Shown: positions 17,099-25,670 of the stretch, piece after piece
How the letters are laid out: each line of letters opens with the position of its first letter
How positions within the stretch are numbered: the stretch's first letter is position 1
Assembly (NCBI RefSeq): GCF_015709525.1
Contig: NZ_JADNRA010000022.1
Span: forward strand, 1 to 64,000
DNA length: 64,000 nt
Origin: Methylocystis sp. L43
GTDB taxonomy: Bacteria; Pseudomonadota; Alphaproteobacteria; Rhizobiales; Beijerinckiaceae
Direction of reading: 5' to 3'
Notes under the pieces: model-generated
Told to the model about the DNA's origin: nothing
What the model saw: only the letters and a program-made list of their open reading frames with translations
Database searches by the model: none
Position numbers and translations under genes: made by a program

Positions 17099-17109
17099 GA
17101 TGCGCGGGA

Positions 17110-17406
17110 CTAGACCTCCAAAGGGCCGCCGATTTCCTCCACAAGCAATTCCAAGAGCGCGTTTCGAGCTTTGAGGAAGTCGCCGGCGCCAAGGCCGTCA
17201 AGGACAAGCGCATCGTGGCCCGTCATTTCCTGAAGGAATGCGAGCACAATTTCATTGTTCCATTCAATTTCCCCGCCGTTACGGATTTTGAACGGTTCGC
17301 CGCGCCGGAAGGTCCGGGCCTTGGGCTCGTTCAACGTTAGCTCGCGAAGTGGACCATTATGCGTGTCGAGAACGGCGCTAAGGGAAATCGTTTTGGTCTT
17401 AGCCAT
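17110..17406 (-). CDS. Phage tail assembly chaperone (Mu gp41 / P2 E type)
   Basis: 98 residues. It has the typical layout of Mu gp41-type chaperones: LREL.LNEPKARTFRRGEPF in the first half and a helical end DALVLDGLGAGDFLKARNAL. These proteins bind the tape measure during tail assembly and are not in the virion. Together with gpE and the tape measure this indicates a tail module of myovirus type, although no sheath or tube gene is present. Confidence 0.78.
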   Translation of the reverse strand: MAKTKTISLSAVLDTHNGPLRELTLNEPKARTFRRGEPFKIRNGGEIEWNNEIVLAFLQEMTGHDALVLDGLGAGDFLKARNALLELLVEEIGGPLEV

Positions 17407-17440
17407 AAGTCAGAAACTCCAATGTTGGAAATGAGATGGA

Positions 17441-18172
17441 TTAGGCAGCGACGCGGCGCGCCTGCTCAGCGATCGGCGCGACGTTGGCGCCCGCGTTGGT
17501 CAGTTCGGCGACGATGTTCGTGCCGCGCGTGCGAGACATGCGCAGCGCGGTATCGAGACGCAGGGCCTCGGCGCGCGCTTCGGCGTCGCCGCGAGCGGCG
17601 CGCAGTGATAGACCTTGCTGGCGAAGCTCGGTTGCGCGGACAAGGATCGCATGCGCTTTCGCGTCTTCAGCGGGATTGGAATAGGACATGGTAGGAGTCT
17701 CGATAGGTTCACGGGTTTCGAAGGGAAGCGCCGCAAGCAGAGCTTCGGCGTCTGGAAGGGGAAGCGTCGAATCGTCCTGATGCATCCGAAGTAACGTGCG
17801 CGCAGCCGAAGGCCGCACGCGCGCTTCGTCAAGCGATAGGATTGCCGCCGCGTATGGCGACAACGGTTGCTCCGGCTCGGGCGATGGCGACGACGCGGAC
17901 GAATAGGGCATATCGACCGTTGCGGCTTTCGGCTTTCGCACGGGACGCCGTGGTCCAGCATAGGCATAATCGACACAAAATCCGTGGTGCGCAGCTTCGG
18001 ACGCGCGACGACCGCGGCCTTCAACCTCGGCGTCGCGTTCCCGCGCCAGCTCAGTTTTGTGCACGCAATGAAAACCGCTCGCCAAAGCATCTTCGATTGA
18101 AACCAATGCGCCAGTGACTTCGATTAATGCCTTGCCGTCGATCAATGGCCAGAAAAATTGAGTGTGCTCCAT
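17441..18172 (-). CDS. Hypothetical protein with a capsid-protease scaffold-like segment
   Basis: About 243 residues in the slot where protease and capsid genes normally lie, between the connector and the tail chaperone. The N-terminal 80 residues are unrecognised; then comes a Pro/Ser linker, a segment LSPYAAAILSLDEARVRPSA through LPLPDAEALLAALPFE, and a helical end with ELRQQGLSLRAARGDAEARA. The middle segment looks like the C-terminal scaffold part of S49/ClpP-type phage prohead proteases (xxxAILxxPEAxGRxxLAxxL...AxxLLAxAP), but there is no protease domain. A TTG six bases upstream (18178) is an alternative start. Function is not established. Confidence 0.45.
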   Translation of the reverse strand: MEHTQFFWPLIDGKALIEVTGALVSIEDALASGFHCVHKTELARERDAEVEGRGRRASEAAHHGFCVDYAYAGPRRPVRKPKAATVDMPYSSASSPSPEPEQPLSPYAAAILSLDEARVRPSAARTLLRMHQDDSTLPLPDAEALLAALPFETREPIETPTMSYSNPAEDAKAHAILVRATELRQQGLSLRAARGDAEARAEALRLDTALRMSRTRGTNIVAELTNAGANVAPIAEQARRVAA

Positions 18173-18174
18173 AA

Positions 18175-18495
18175 TCAATATCCCGGATGATTGAAGCCGC
18201 GCCCGCCCATTGTCGTGGCGTATCGCCCGCCGGCGCCGCCAAACGATCGGGGGCAGATGGCCGATAAGCGATCGATTTCTTGCTTGAGCAATTTCGCCTC
18301 GCCCTTATGCCAGCGCTGCCACATGTCGCCGTGTCGCACTTCCTGAGACTGCGCGCCTGCCAGGAGCGCGTAATAAGCAGCCCTGAGTTTCGGCAACATC
18401 GCGCAGGGGTCGTGAACCTCAGACGGCGGCGCGTTGGGCGGCGAATGGCAACCTTGATTGAGCGGCGCTCGGTTGAACGGCGGATTTGTGGTCAT
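18175..18495 (-). CDS. gpW-like head-tail connector
   Basis: 106 residues: a Pro-rich N-terminus, then LPKLRAAYYALLAGAQSQEV, then HGDMWQRWHKGEAKLLKQEI, which follows the gpW pattern (LxxARxALxxLxxGxxxVxVxxGDxxVxYxxxxxxxLxxxIxxL). gpW closes the portal after packaging and starts the tail-binding site. Coupled by short overlaps to the portal upstream and to the next gene. In lambda gpW precedes the portal; here it follows it. Confidence 0.6.
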   Translation of the reverse strand: MTTNPPFNRAPLNQGCHSPPNAPPSEVHDPCAMLPKLRAAYYALLAGAQSQEVRHGDMWQRWHKGEAKLLKQEIDRLSAICPRSFGGAGGRYATTMGGRGFNHPGY

Positions 18496-20153
18496 GCTGA
18501 TTTCACCTTTTCGCCCTTGCCCGCGCTAAACGCTGGATGCGACAATCCGAATTGTGCGAGGTATTCCCGCTCGGAAGCGAGCGCGGAAACATGCTGCTCA
18601 AAGTCGCCGCCGCCGTTCTCAGCCAACACGTCGCTGATTGTGATCAAGCCAGCGCTTAGAGCTTCGATCTGCGCCTTGCGGGCCTTGCCGATATCGGGCT
18701 GAATTGGCCCCGAGCCGGTCCATTTCGCTCGCGCAATAGCTTTTGCTTGCGTGTCAAAATCGACATGCGCCGGGAGTTCGATGACGCCACGATGCACGGC
18801 TTCCTGAAGCCAATTGCGGAAAACGGCTGCGTAAAACTCTTCGACGATGAACTTGCGCCGCACTTGCGCGAGACGCCAAGTGGGCTCTAAGGCCATTTTT
18901 GCTGCCGAGTAATTGACTCTAGAGAAGTCCCCATCGATCACGGGCGCAGCTTCGCCGGCCGCTCGCGCTGCGCGTCTCACCAACGCAGCGGAAAAGTCGG
19001 CAAACGTGTTGTCGCCTTGGGACTGCAAAAGATGCAGCTTCTCGTTTGGGAGAAGGTGATAAAGCGACGCCCCGCGCAGCGGGACACGATTGCGGCCCGA
19101 TGCGCCCCAAAATGCTTCCTTGCGATCTAGGAACGCCGTAAGTTCGGCGTCGGAAAGCAGCCCGCCGGCCGGCGCTTCGTTCGCCGACAAAGCGTCGAAA
19201 GCCGTCTTGGTCGGAACGTCCGTTTCAATCGCAAGCGTGGCGCCGGCATGCGTGAGGTGCTTGTCCAGCGTGAGTTCCTGAAGGCTCGCCTCTTCCTTCG
19301 CTGGCGTCAAAGCGCCCACAATGGGGCTCACGGAATGCACGCCGCGCGGGTCTGTGTTTACCTGAAGCCAAACGATCTGGCGACGGCCGATCGAATTATA
19401 TGCCCGCACGATACGAACATTGTTCGATAGATTCGGCTGCCCCATGGGCGCGTCACGCAAGGCGAGCGCAGTAAATCGGCCGCCCTTGTCGAAACCAACG
19501 CCCGCGACGAAAGAAAGTCCGCTTTCGTCGCTGCGATGATAGTCCTTCGCGATTTGATCCGGGTCTAGCAGCGTCACGCGGCTCGCATATTGCGTATCCG
19601 CGCGCGGCTGCCAGTCGAGAATCGCCAATAGAGCGCCGGCCTTCAGGAAGCTGAGATATCCGCCCGCCGCCAACGAATGAAGGTTATAGCGGCCGGTCGA
19701 GTCCACCTCGCGCGGTTCCGAGATATAATCGGCCCACGCCTGTTCAATTTGGGAAGACAATTGGCGTGCTTCCTGGTCGCTAATCCCAAGATCGGCGCCG
19801 CGGATTTTCGAGGACAGGGAAAGCCCCTGCCCCACAACCTGCGTGACGCCAGTCGTCAGGATCGTGGCGACGACGCTGTTAGAGGTCGCCATGTCATTCG
19901 CCACGCGGGAAGCCTGAAGCGACTCCTTCGCATAGCGCCCGCCAAAGGCTTGCGCGGTCCAATAGCCGCCCCCAAAGAACTGCCCCGAGCCTTGCGAAGA
20001 GACTGCCCACGCAAGGCGACGCTCATTGCCGACGTTGGAGTCCTGGAATCCCGCTTGCGTCTTGGCGTCAAAGGAAATGGCAGCGGTCGGCGCGCCGGGC
20101 GGCGCGATGACCTCAGGCAAAAGTTCGATTTTCATTCGCTTACGCCCCAACAT
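18492..20153 (-). CDS. Phage portal protein, lambda GpB family
   Basis: 553 residues with the lambda-type portal features: YAKESLQASRVANDMATSNS near residue 75, GQGLSLSSKI, a dodecamer-domain core with QTNTDPRGVHSVSPI-like sequence (VNTDPRGVHSVSP) and the C-terminal FIVEEFYAAVFRNWLQEAVH. The portal forms the DNA entry ring and docks the terminase. Start at the ATG at 20153 overlaps the preceding gene by 14 bp; an internal ATG at 20135 is possible. A portal normally nucleates prohead assembly on its own capsid protein, which is absent here. Confidence 0.92.
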   Translation of the reverse strand: MLGRKRMKIELLPEVIAPPGAPTAAISFDAKTQAGFQDSNVGNERRLAWAVSSQGSGQFFGGGYWTAQAFGGRYAKESLQASRVANDMATSNSVVATILTTGVTQVVGQGLSLSSKIRGADLGISDQEARQLSSQIEQAWADYISEPREVDSTGRYNLHSLAAGGYLSFLKAGALLAILDWQPRADTQYASRVTLLDPDQIAKDYHRSDESGLSFVAGVGFDKGGRFTALALRDAPMGQPNLSNNVRIVRAYNSIGRRQIVWLQVNTDPRGVHSVSPIVGALTPAKEEASLQELTLDKHLTHAGATLAIETDVPTKTAFDALSANEAPAGGLLSDAELTAFLDRKEAFWGASGRNRVPLRGASLYHLLPNEKLHLLQSQGDNTFADFSAALVRRAARAAGEAAPVIDGDFSRVNYSAAKMALEPTWRLAQVRRKFIVEEFYAAVFRNWLQEAVHRGVIELPAHVDFDTQAKAIARAKWTGSGPIQPDIGKARKAQIEALSAGLITISDVLAENGGGDFEQHVSALASEREYLAQFGLSHPAFSAGKGEKVKSA

Positions 20154-20538
20154 TCACGCTGCGCGCCTTGGCCTGCTCTGCGGAGATGTAACCACGTGCA
20201 AGAGCGTGCTGCGTCCCTGCCCGCTTGCACTCTTCAATTCGCGCGGCCTTCGGATCGTCATTGGTTGCGGCGCCGATCGGCGAGGAAATCCCGATTGAGC
20301 CTTCAACCTGCATCACCTGGAAAAACGCCCTCGCGCCGTCGCGCGGCGTATCGGCGAGCATGTCAACGATTGCGGAAGCGGAAAGCGGCGAGTTCACAAG
20401 CAATTTGACGGCAAGGTTCGTCCGGCCCTTGGCCTCGGGCGACATGAGCACGTCGCGCATGCGGACCCTCTCTTCGCACCTGATGTCTGCCGCCGTTTGC
20501 GAATTATTGGGCGAAGCAATTTTCGGCTTAATGGTCAT
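20140..20538 (-). CDS. Orphan scaffold-like small protein between terminase and portal
   Basis: 132 residues. The central EERVRMRDVLMSPEAKGRTN followed by LAVKLLVNSPLSASAIVDML and ADTPRD has the periodicity of the C-terminal scaffold region of S49/ClpP-type prohead proteases (xRIxAILxxPEAxGRxxLAxxLA...AxxxLAxAP). The start ATG overlaps the terminase stop (TAATG), and the end overlaps the portal start, so it is coupled to both. In ordinary phages this slot holds gpW. A role in guiding capsid assembly is inference. Confidence 0.5.
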   Translation of the reverse strand: MTIKPKIASPNNSQTAADIRCEERVRMRDVLMSPEAKGRTNLAVKLLVNSPLSASAIVDMLADTPRDGARAFFQVMQVEGSIGISSPIGAATNDDPKAARIEECKRAGTQHALARGYISAEQAKARSVNVGA

Positions 20539-22376
20539 TATGCGGCCTTTCGATAATTGGAATTGAGCGCGGCCAAACGGCTCGCAATGTCGATATTGGA
20601 TTGGGGTTTGTTGGCCGGAGCGGCCGTTGTCGCCTTGGTGAGCCGGGCAAGCGCGGTCGCGTAGGTCAGACAGTCGAGAGCTTCAGACCGCGGTCCCTTC
20701 GGCACAAATTCAAGCTTTTCGCGTCCGCGAACAAACCTTGTCTGTAAGGATTCATTTGCCAATTGCTCGAAATAGGTTGGCTCCAAAGTGTCCGCGAGAT
20801 GAATAAAACCCGGCCCCACCTCAGTCATTGCAAGGCGTCGTTTCAGACTCGCTTTGATCGAGTCAACGCCAACGTGATAGATCGTCGTAATACCTTTCAG
20901 CGTATTGCCGCGGCGGATAAGCGGCTTATCGAAACCGCCGACGCCGCGCACGGCGATCATGTTTCGCTGTTTGCGCCTCTGAGACGCGATAAATTGGGCG
21001 ACCTGGAGCGAATGATAATTGCCATCGACGCAGCCGGCGGCGATCGGCAACAGGCGACCATCTTTCGTCCGAAACGACGTTCTGCCCCACAACTCGCTTA
21101 GCGCGGCGTAGGGACCTGCATCGGGCGCGCAGTCTGTGCTACCCATGAGTTTGTGATGACTGATTACCCACGCTTCGTCGTCGGCGCCGAACGCGATGAT
21201 TGATGTTTCTAAACGGTCTAGCTGCGTGTCTGTCGACAGAATGATTTTCTCGACGCTCGCGGGCAACGGCTGCGCAATCGGTTCGGCCCTAAGCTGAAGC
21301 TCGCTGGCGTCCAGCTGATACTCTTCGCCAAAATCGTAGGTTTCTGCCAGAACCGTGTTGTGAAAGACGCGGAGCTTTTCGGGCCGGGCCTTGGACTCGT
21401 CATATTGCGCGGCGACCGACTCCAAGCTGGAAAAGCGCGAAACGAGTTCCGTCGCATGAAAGCTTCGGATGTGCGGCTCGGGATTTTCGGCCGTTGGAAG
21501 CCACGCCCCAAGTTCAATCGCAACAAGCCGCTCGCGCTCGCTTATGGCGTGGCCGCAATGATCGCAGGTCAAATGCGCCGTGTGGGGCTTTCCCTCTTGC
21601 CACTTGAGTTGGTCGAAGCGCGCGTATTCGAGCGCCCCGCACTCGGGACACGGGATGTAGAAGCGTTCCTGCGTTCCGCGAGAGAACCACTCGGCGATAC
21701 GACTCGCGTTTTTCGCGGTCGGCGTGCTCGCCAGGATGATTTTCCGATTTTGAAACGTGCGCGTCCGCTTGATGGCGAGTTGAACCGGGTCGCCTTCAGT
21801 CCCCGCGGAGCGGGCGAAGCGATCAATTTCGTCGAGTAGGAGATAGCGAACCGATCGGGCGGCGAGGTCGTCAGGGTTGTAGCTGCTGCCGATCGAAACC
21901 GATCCGCCGGGGAATATTTTATGTCTTACGGAAGAGCCGCCGCCCGTGCGACCGCCTTTCCCCACAAGCTCGCGGACGGCTGGAGTCGAGGCAATGAGCG
22001 GATCAAGCCGGTTGCGCACATAATCGAGCGCCTTGCCTTCGCTCGGATGCACAATGAGCGCCGGCCCCGGATCGTTAGCGACGGTGTAGAGAAGCGCGGA
22101 GTCAATGGCGGTCGATTTGCCCGACTGAGACGCGAGCATGAATACGAGTGTTTCGGCGTCGGGGTCTGCGAACGCTTCCACAAGTCCGCGCTGATACGCC
22201 GTGAATTTCAGAGGTCCGGGTTCGGCGTTGCTCGCTGGAAGGATGATCCGGCTTTGACACCATTCGACAATTTCTGTTTTGGGAGGGGGCGCGAATTGAG
22301 CCAAAAGTTGCGCGAGCAATTCATTGTCCACGCGCGCCGCCGTTGGCGTCGCCAGCGGATCGATATGCAGGCCCAA
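20538..22376 (-). CDS. Terminase large subunit, GpA family
   Basis: 612 residues. Walker A SQSGKST at about 83-89, Walker B YLLLDEIDRF near 180, a coupling region with STPTAKNASRI, and a Cys4-type insert (CPECGALEY...CDHCGH) around residues 243-285, as in lambda gpA. The C-terminal nuclease part contains LSTDTQLDRLETSI and FVPKGPRSEALDCLTYA. It cuts and pumps DNA into a prohead. TTG start, supported by GAGGAA seven bases upstream and the terminase small stop just before it. Confidence 0.95.
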   Translation of the reverse strand: MGLHIDPLATPTAARVDNELLAQLLAQFAPPPKTEIVEWCQSRIILPASNAEPGPLKFTAYQRGLVEAFADPDAETLVFMLASQSGKSTAIDSALLYTVANDPGPALIVHPSEGKALDYVRNRLDPLIASTPAVRELVGKGGRTGGGSSVRHKIFPGGSVSIGSSYNPDDLAARSVRYLLLDEIDRFARSAGTEGDPVQLAIKRTRTFQNRKIILASTPTAKNASRIAEWFSRGTQERFYIPCPECGALEYARFDQLKWQEGKPHTAHLTCDHCGHAISERERLVAIELGAWLPTAENPEPHIRSFHATELVSRFSSLESVAAQYDESKARPEKLRVFHNTVLAETYDFGEEYQLDASELQLRAEPIAQPLPASVEKIILSTDTQLDRLETSIIAFGADDEAWVISHHKLMGSTDCAPDAGPYAALSELWGRTSFRTKDGRLLPIAAGCVDGNYHSLQVAQFIASQRRKQRNMIAVRGVGGFDKPLIRRGNTLKGITTIYHVGVDSIKASLKRRLAMTEVGPGFIHLADTLEPTYFEQLANESLQTRFVRGREKLEFVPKGPRSEALDCLTYATALARLTKATTAAPANKPQSNIDIASRLAALNSNYRKAA

Positions 22377-22379
22377 CTT

Positions 22380-22892
22380 TCATTCCTCCATAGCGAATGC
22401 GTCGAGGTCGGCGAGCGCGGCGAGCGCGGCTCGGCATTCGTCTTCGATCGCAGCCGCGACTTTCTTGGCGTCGGATTCGCCCGCTAGGCGCGGCGCCACC
22501 TTCGGCCCCACGGCCATGAATGCGACCTTGGCGCGTGCAATCAGGTCGGCGACGGTCGCGGCGACGGTTTCACGATCAAGCAAGGAATTTTCGAGCTTCT
22601 GATTTTGCAGGCGGAGCTTTCGAGCATGCTCTTCGGCGATTTCTCTCTTCGCTTGGATAAGCGCGCGCCGGGCGTCGTCGTCGGCTTGCTTTGCCGACGT
22701 TGAGTCGTATCGATCGCGCAGCGTGGACTCTTCGTCTATTCGAAGTTTGATCGCTGCGCGCGCTTCGTCGCCGGGAAAGCTCTTGTCGTGCGCCCTCGGG
22801 ATTTGAGCTTCGTCTAGCCAACCTTTGATGGTTGTGTGCGGCTGATGAAATTCGTTCATCAGCGCCGTTATGCCGATCCGGGTTGGCTCCAT
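22380..22892 (-). CDS. Terminase small subunit (Nu1-like)
   Basis: 170 residues with an N-terminal winged-HTH-like part (IGITALMNEFHQPHTTIKGW, residues 7-26), a charged coiled coil (RREIAEEHARKLRLQNQKLE-like, residues 85-110) and a helical C-terminus, as in lambda Nu1 (DUF1441-type). It recognises the packaging start site; a cos site would be expected close by, probably in 22893-23423. It directly precedes the large subunit. Confidence 0.8.
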   Translation of the reverse strand: MEPTRIGITALMNEFHQPHTTIKGWLDEAQIPRAHDKSFPGDEARAAIKLRIDEESTLRDRYDSTSAKQADDDARRALIQAKREIAEEHARKLRLQNQKLENSLLDRETVAATVADLIARAKVAFMAVGPKVAPRLAGESDAKKVAAAIEDECRAALAALADLDAFAMEE

Positions 22893-23423
22893 TTATCGAA
22901 AATCCTGATAGATTTCTGAGGTGAAGTATCGCTAAATCGTTGAGAGAGTAGCGAAAAAATGCGGGCGGGGGCGCGCAGCGCGTTCTTGAGCCTTTGCCAA
23001 GGACCCGTAAGCGGCTGAATATCAATGCGTTATGTCGAGGTTAGAAGGTGTGGCCCCAAAAACCCTGGTTTTCCGGGCCTTTCACGGCGTATCGAGGTCT
23101 CGCGGGATCGATAGATAACGTCTATAATTGCTCCGCCCTGGAGGCTGGCGGAATGCCGCTATGAAACGTTATATTGTTATGCACTCGCTCGGGATTGCCG
23201 CCCGGCCGATTGATCTATCAGCCAAACTGTCGGCGCTGTGAGCCAGCAGATGCAACACGTGAGCGGCGCCACCCATTCGCACGCCAGGATCACCAAAAAC
23301 GTTCGGACGTGCGCCAGGATGCACTAGCCCCCGCCGCTGCTACGCGCCATGCCGCGCGAGTGCGCGCCACGATGCACGAAAAACATATCCCTTCAGCGCG
23401 TTCGATTAGGAGGTATCAGGCGA
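22893..23423. other. 531-bp gene-poor region upstream of the terminase genes
   Basis: No convincing gene on either strand; the plus frame at 23174-23494 has no recognisable features. As the gap directly upstream of the small terminase, it is the natural place for a cos/pac site and a structural-operon promoter. An imperfect hairpin GGCCCCAAAAACCCTGGTTT...GGGCC lies near 23052-23080. Confidence 0.4.
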
Positions 23424-24014
23424 TCAATCGCCGCCCGACGCTCCGGCGCTTCCGCCGGCAAAGACCTTCGCAAGCTCCTTATTCAACTCGTTAGGCAAGG
23501 TCTGATTGATATCCTGCTTCCACATCTCTGCCGGCTTGCCGCCCTTGGCTTCTTTGAACGTCGTCGCGGGGTGCGTTGCATACACCGCCTTAATGGCGTT
23601 CTTGCCCGAGCCGACGCGGACCATCACAACGTCGGTGTTGTTACGGATAACAAACGCCTTGCTGATATTGAGGTTCTTGGATCGGCCCGGCGAGATGTTG
23701 CTTGTATGCCCTGAGAACGAGCCGCGATTCCAGCTTGTGCCAGGGGTAAACTTGCCGATCTTTCGAGCCGTGATCCTTTGCGGATAGAGACTGAATCGCG
23801 CGCTTAGATCGTAAGCCGATGGTCGCATTAACGTCGAAATGCCGGCCTTGGCGTCGGCGCTTCCGACGTCGGCGACGACATTTCGCTTCGCTTCGTTATA
23901 CGCTTTGCGCGCCGTCCTATCGAGCGCATTGCGCAGGCCGCCGGGGGTTTCAGCGGCGACCTTCTTCAGCAAGGGGCTGAAGGTGTCGCTTACGTTCACG
24001 TGAATGTCGCCCAT
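23424..24014 (-). CDS. Putative phage minor tail protein Z (gpZ-like)
   Basis: 196 residues from the ATG at 24014. The N-terminal half (LRNALDRTARKAYNEAKRNV, then the YPQRITARKIGKF segment with basic residues) and the mid part MVRVGSGKNAIKAVYATHPA fit the lambda gpZ / prophage minor tail Z pattern (ALNRTARxARTxVxREVxxxxxxxxxRI...). gpZ is a tail completion protein. It overlaps or abuts two small unknown genes upstream. Its place upstream of the terminase genes rather than in the tail cluster is unusual. Confidence 0.6.
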   Translation of the reverse strand: MGDIHVNVSDTFSPLLKKVAAETPGGLRNALDRTARKAYNEAKRNVVADVGSADAKAGISTLMRPSAYDLSARFSLYPQRITARKIGKFTPGTSWNRGSFSGHTSNISPGRSKNLNISKAFVIRNNTDVVMVRVGSGKNAIKAVYATHPATTFKEAKGGKPAEMWKQDINQTLPNELNKELAKVFAGGSAGASGGD

Positions 24015-24018
24015 AGCG

Positions 24019-24237
24019 TCACTTTCCCAACTTATCGGGCGCGCGCATGACTCGCCTATCGACAACGGTCCCGCCGGCGCCCGAAACAGTCACGTGCAAC
24101 GAAATTTCATCTTGCGGCCGAACGTCAATCAACTCCAAAATTCGGTGAAGGTGCAAGCCCGCCAAGGATTGAACGCGCGCCTTGTAGAGGTGATCAATCG
24201 GCGGCCTCGGGAACACATAGGAATCGGCTTCAGACAT
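24019..24237 (-). CDS. Small hypothetical protein
   Basis: 72 residues from the ATG at 24237, overlapping the upstream gene by 8 bp and ending 4 bp before the gpZ-like start, so it belongs to the same operon. Second half beta-rich (DEISLHVTVSGAGGTVVDRR). No domain recognised; size and position would suit a small tail-associated protein. Confidence 0.5.
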   Translation of the reverse strand: MSEADSYVFPRPPIDHLYKARVQSLAGLHLHRILELIDVRPQDEISLHVTVSGAGGTVVDRRVMRAPDKLGK

Positions 24238-24529
24238 GACCGCCTCGGGGCGCGCCGGGGGAATCGAGGCGCCGCGCGATCGGCGTCCCGCCGCCATGCC
24301 GAAGTGACGCCTCATAACACTCAATCTCTTCGACGGTCGGAAACTTCGGGAGGATCGGCTGGCCGTTCAATTCGCGTGTGGGAAGGTCGGGAAGATCGAT
24401 GAGCGCGAGCGCTTCGTAAAGGCGCGCCGCGCCGTCGAGCATGCGCGCGCCGGATTCGAGCGCGTGCAGCGTCTCGCGACTGATTTGCTCAGCCGCACAG
24501 TTCGGAAAAACCACGATGAAAAACTCCAA
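24230..24529 (-). CDS. Hypothetical protein
   Basis: 99 residues; helical N-terminal half (ISRETLHALESGARMLDGAA, then RLYEALALIDLPDLP) and an acidic PTVEEIECYEASLRHGG stretch. Unrecognised. Sits 33 bp after the SLATT-like gene and overlaps the next small gene. Confidence 0.5.
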   Translation of the reverse strand: MEFFIVVFPNCAAEQISRETLHALESGARMLDGAARLYEALALIDLPDLPTRELNGQPILPKFPTVEEIECYEASLRHGGGTPIARRLDSPGAPRGGHV

Positions 24530-24562
24530 GAGGAATGATTGAACGAAGGCGCGTGCGCGGTC

Positions 24563-25117
24563 CTACGCCGCTTCGGGGCGCTTCTTATCGCGCCATTCTT
24601 CGAGCCTAGGCATGCCAAAAGTGAAGAAATAGCCTAATCGCCGTTGCGCATTGGTGAGCGGGACTAGCCATTCCTCCGAATAACCTCGGGCACGCAATTC
24701 GTCATTTCGCGCTTCCAAATCGATCAAACGATGCACAGGAGGCTCGTCCTTCTCAATTTTGATGCGCTCGGAAACCGCTTTTTTGTAGTTTTCTTCGTTC
24801 GCGTCCCACAAGGCCATATCGGCCGCAAGCTCTGTGAACCTGCGGCACAGTTCCGAATGCTGTTTCGATTTCTTCGAAAAGCCGACAACGTTGTCGATTG
24901 CAGAACCGATTGCCACGACTGCGATGAGAGCCTTAGCTAGGCCGCCGTCCTTGCCGCCAAGTAACACCATGAAAGCGCCAGCGCCGAGAATTGCGTTCGC
25001 GGCTAGCACCGTATCATTCAAGCTCTGAAAGAACCCGGCCATCTTGCTGTGATATCTGCGCGACTTATGCACACCAATGGAGATGGTGTAATAGGGATCA
25101 TCATCCCATGTGCTCAT
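24563..25117 (-). CDS. SLATT-like two-helix membrane protein
   Basis: 184 residues. Two adjacent transmembrane helices (about 36-54 and 59-80) joined by a tight GGKDGG turn, preceded by a HKSRRYHSK segment and followed by a long soluble helical part with SKKSKQHSELCRRFTELAAD. This is the layout of SLATT domains, membrane effectors found with SMODS cyclases and SLOG proteins in anti-phage systems, where they are thought to form pores. No nucleotide cyclase is encoded in the element, so a phage-exclusion role is only a suggestion. Start chosen at MSTWDDDPYY. Confidence 0.6.
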   Translation of the reverse strand: MSTWDDDPYYTISIGVHKSRRYHSKMAGFFQSLNDTVLAANAILGAGAFMVLLGGKDGGLAKALIAVVAIGSAIDNVVGFSKKSKQHSELCRRFTELAADMALWDANEENYKKAVSERIKIEKDEPPVHRLIDLEARNDELRARGYSEEWLVPLTNAQRRLGYFFTFGMPRLEEWRDKKRPEAA

Positions 25118-25119
25118 AA

Positions 25120-25329
25120 CTATTTGTCCCGCTTTGGTGAGGGTGGCGGCGGCGGCCGGTCCCAATCAGTTGAGCTTCGCTCTTTTCTGATCGTGCCGTG
25201 TTCCCTGTGCGCACCACGATCACGATCAGCCGAACCTTGCCCTGAATCATTGACTCGGCTCGGACGTTCATTGTGTTTCCGTTCAATGTTTTGTGGTGTG
25301 TGTTTTTTGTCGTCCGAAGTCATAGCCAC
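25120..25329 (-). CDS. Small polar, proline-rich protein
   Basis: 69 residues, highly charged and low in complexity, ending RPPPPPSPKRDK. It stops 2 bp before the SLATT-like start, so it would be co-transcribed. No family recognised; coding status is moderately likely because of the tight spacing. Confidence 0.4.
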   Translation of the reverse strand: MAMTSDDKKHTPQNIERKHNERPSRVNDSGQGSADRDRGAHREHGTIRKERSSTDWDRPPPPPSPKRDK

Positions 25330-25400
25330 CCCTTTCCAAATAGGGGTCGGATAATTTCATTGCGAATCCCGATTGTCTATCGCGGATACCGTAATCCGCG

Positions 25401-25670
25401 TCAGGCCAACAAACCCCACTTCGCGACTTGCGCGATATCGCCGCCGTCGAGATAAGTTTCGGCCGGCGCCGGATCGGCCTCGGGCGCCTCGCCGCGAGCG
25501 AACGCCTCGATTTGATCGGCCGTCCATTTCGGCCAGCCGCGGGAGCGGCAAGACACCGGCCGCGGAAAGAGTCCGTCCCGGCGCCAGTTCCGAATCGACT
25601 GAGCGGAGCAGCCTAGAAGGCGCGCGGAAGCGGCGACGCCTAGAAGGCGCCGCGCTTTGTCGGTCGTCAT
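25401..25670 (-). CDS. AlpA / MerR-like HTH DNA-binding protein
   Basis: 89 residues with an N-terminal helix-turn-helix: LGVAASARLLGCSAQSIRNW, then RRDGLFPRPV and WTADQIEAFARG. This is the AlpA/MerR-type fold used by phage and satellite regulators and excisionases. It is the first gene of the minus-strand operon that runs toward the terminase genes, so it may control it. A second protein of the same type is at 30840. Confidence 0.75.
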   Translation of the reverse strand: MTTDKARRLLGVAASARLLGCSAQSIRNWRRDGLFPRPVSCRSRGWPKWTADQIEAFARGEAPEADPAPAETYLDGGDIAQVAKWGLLA

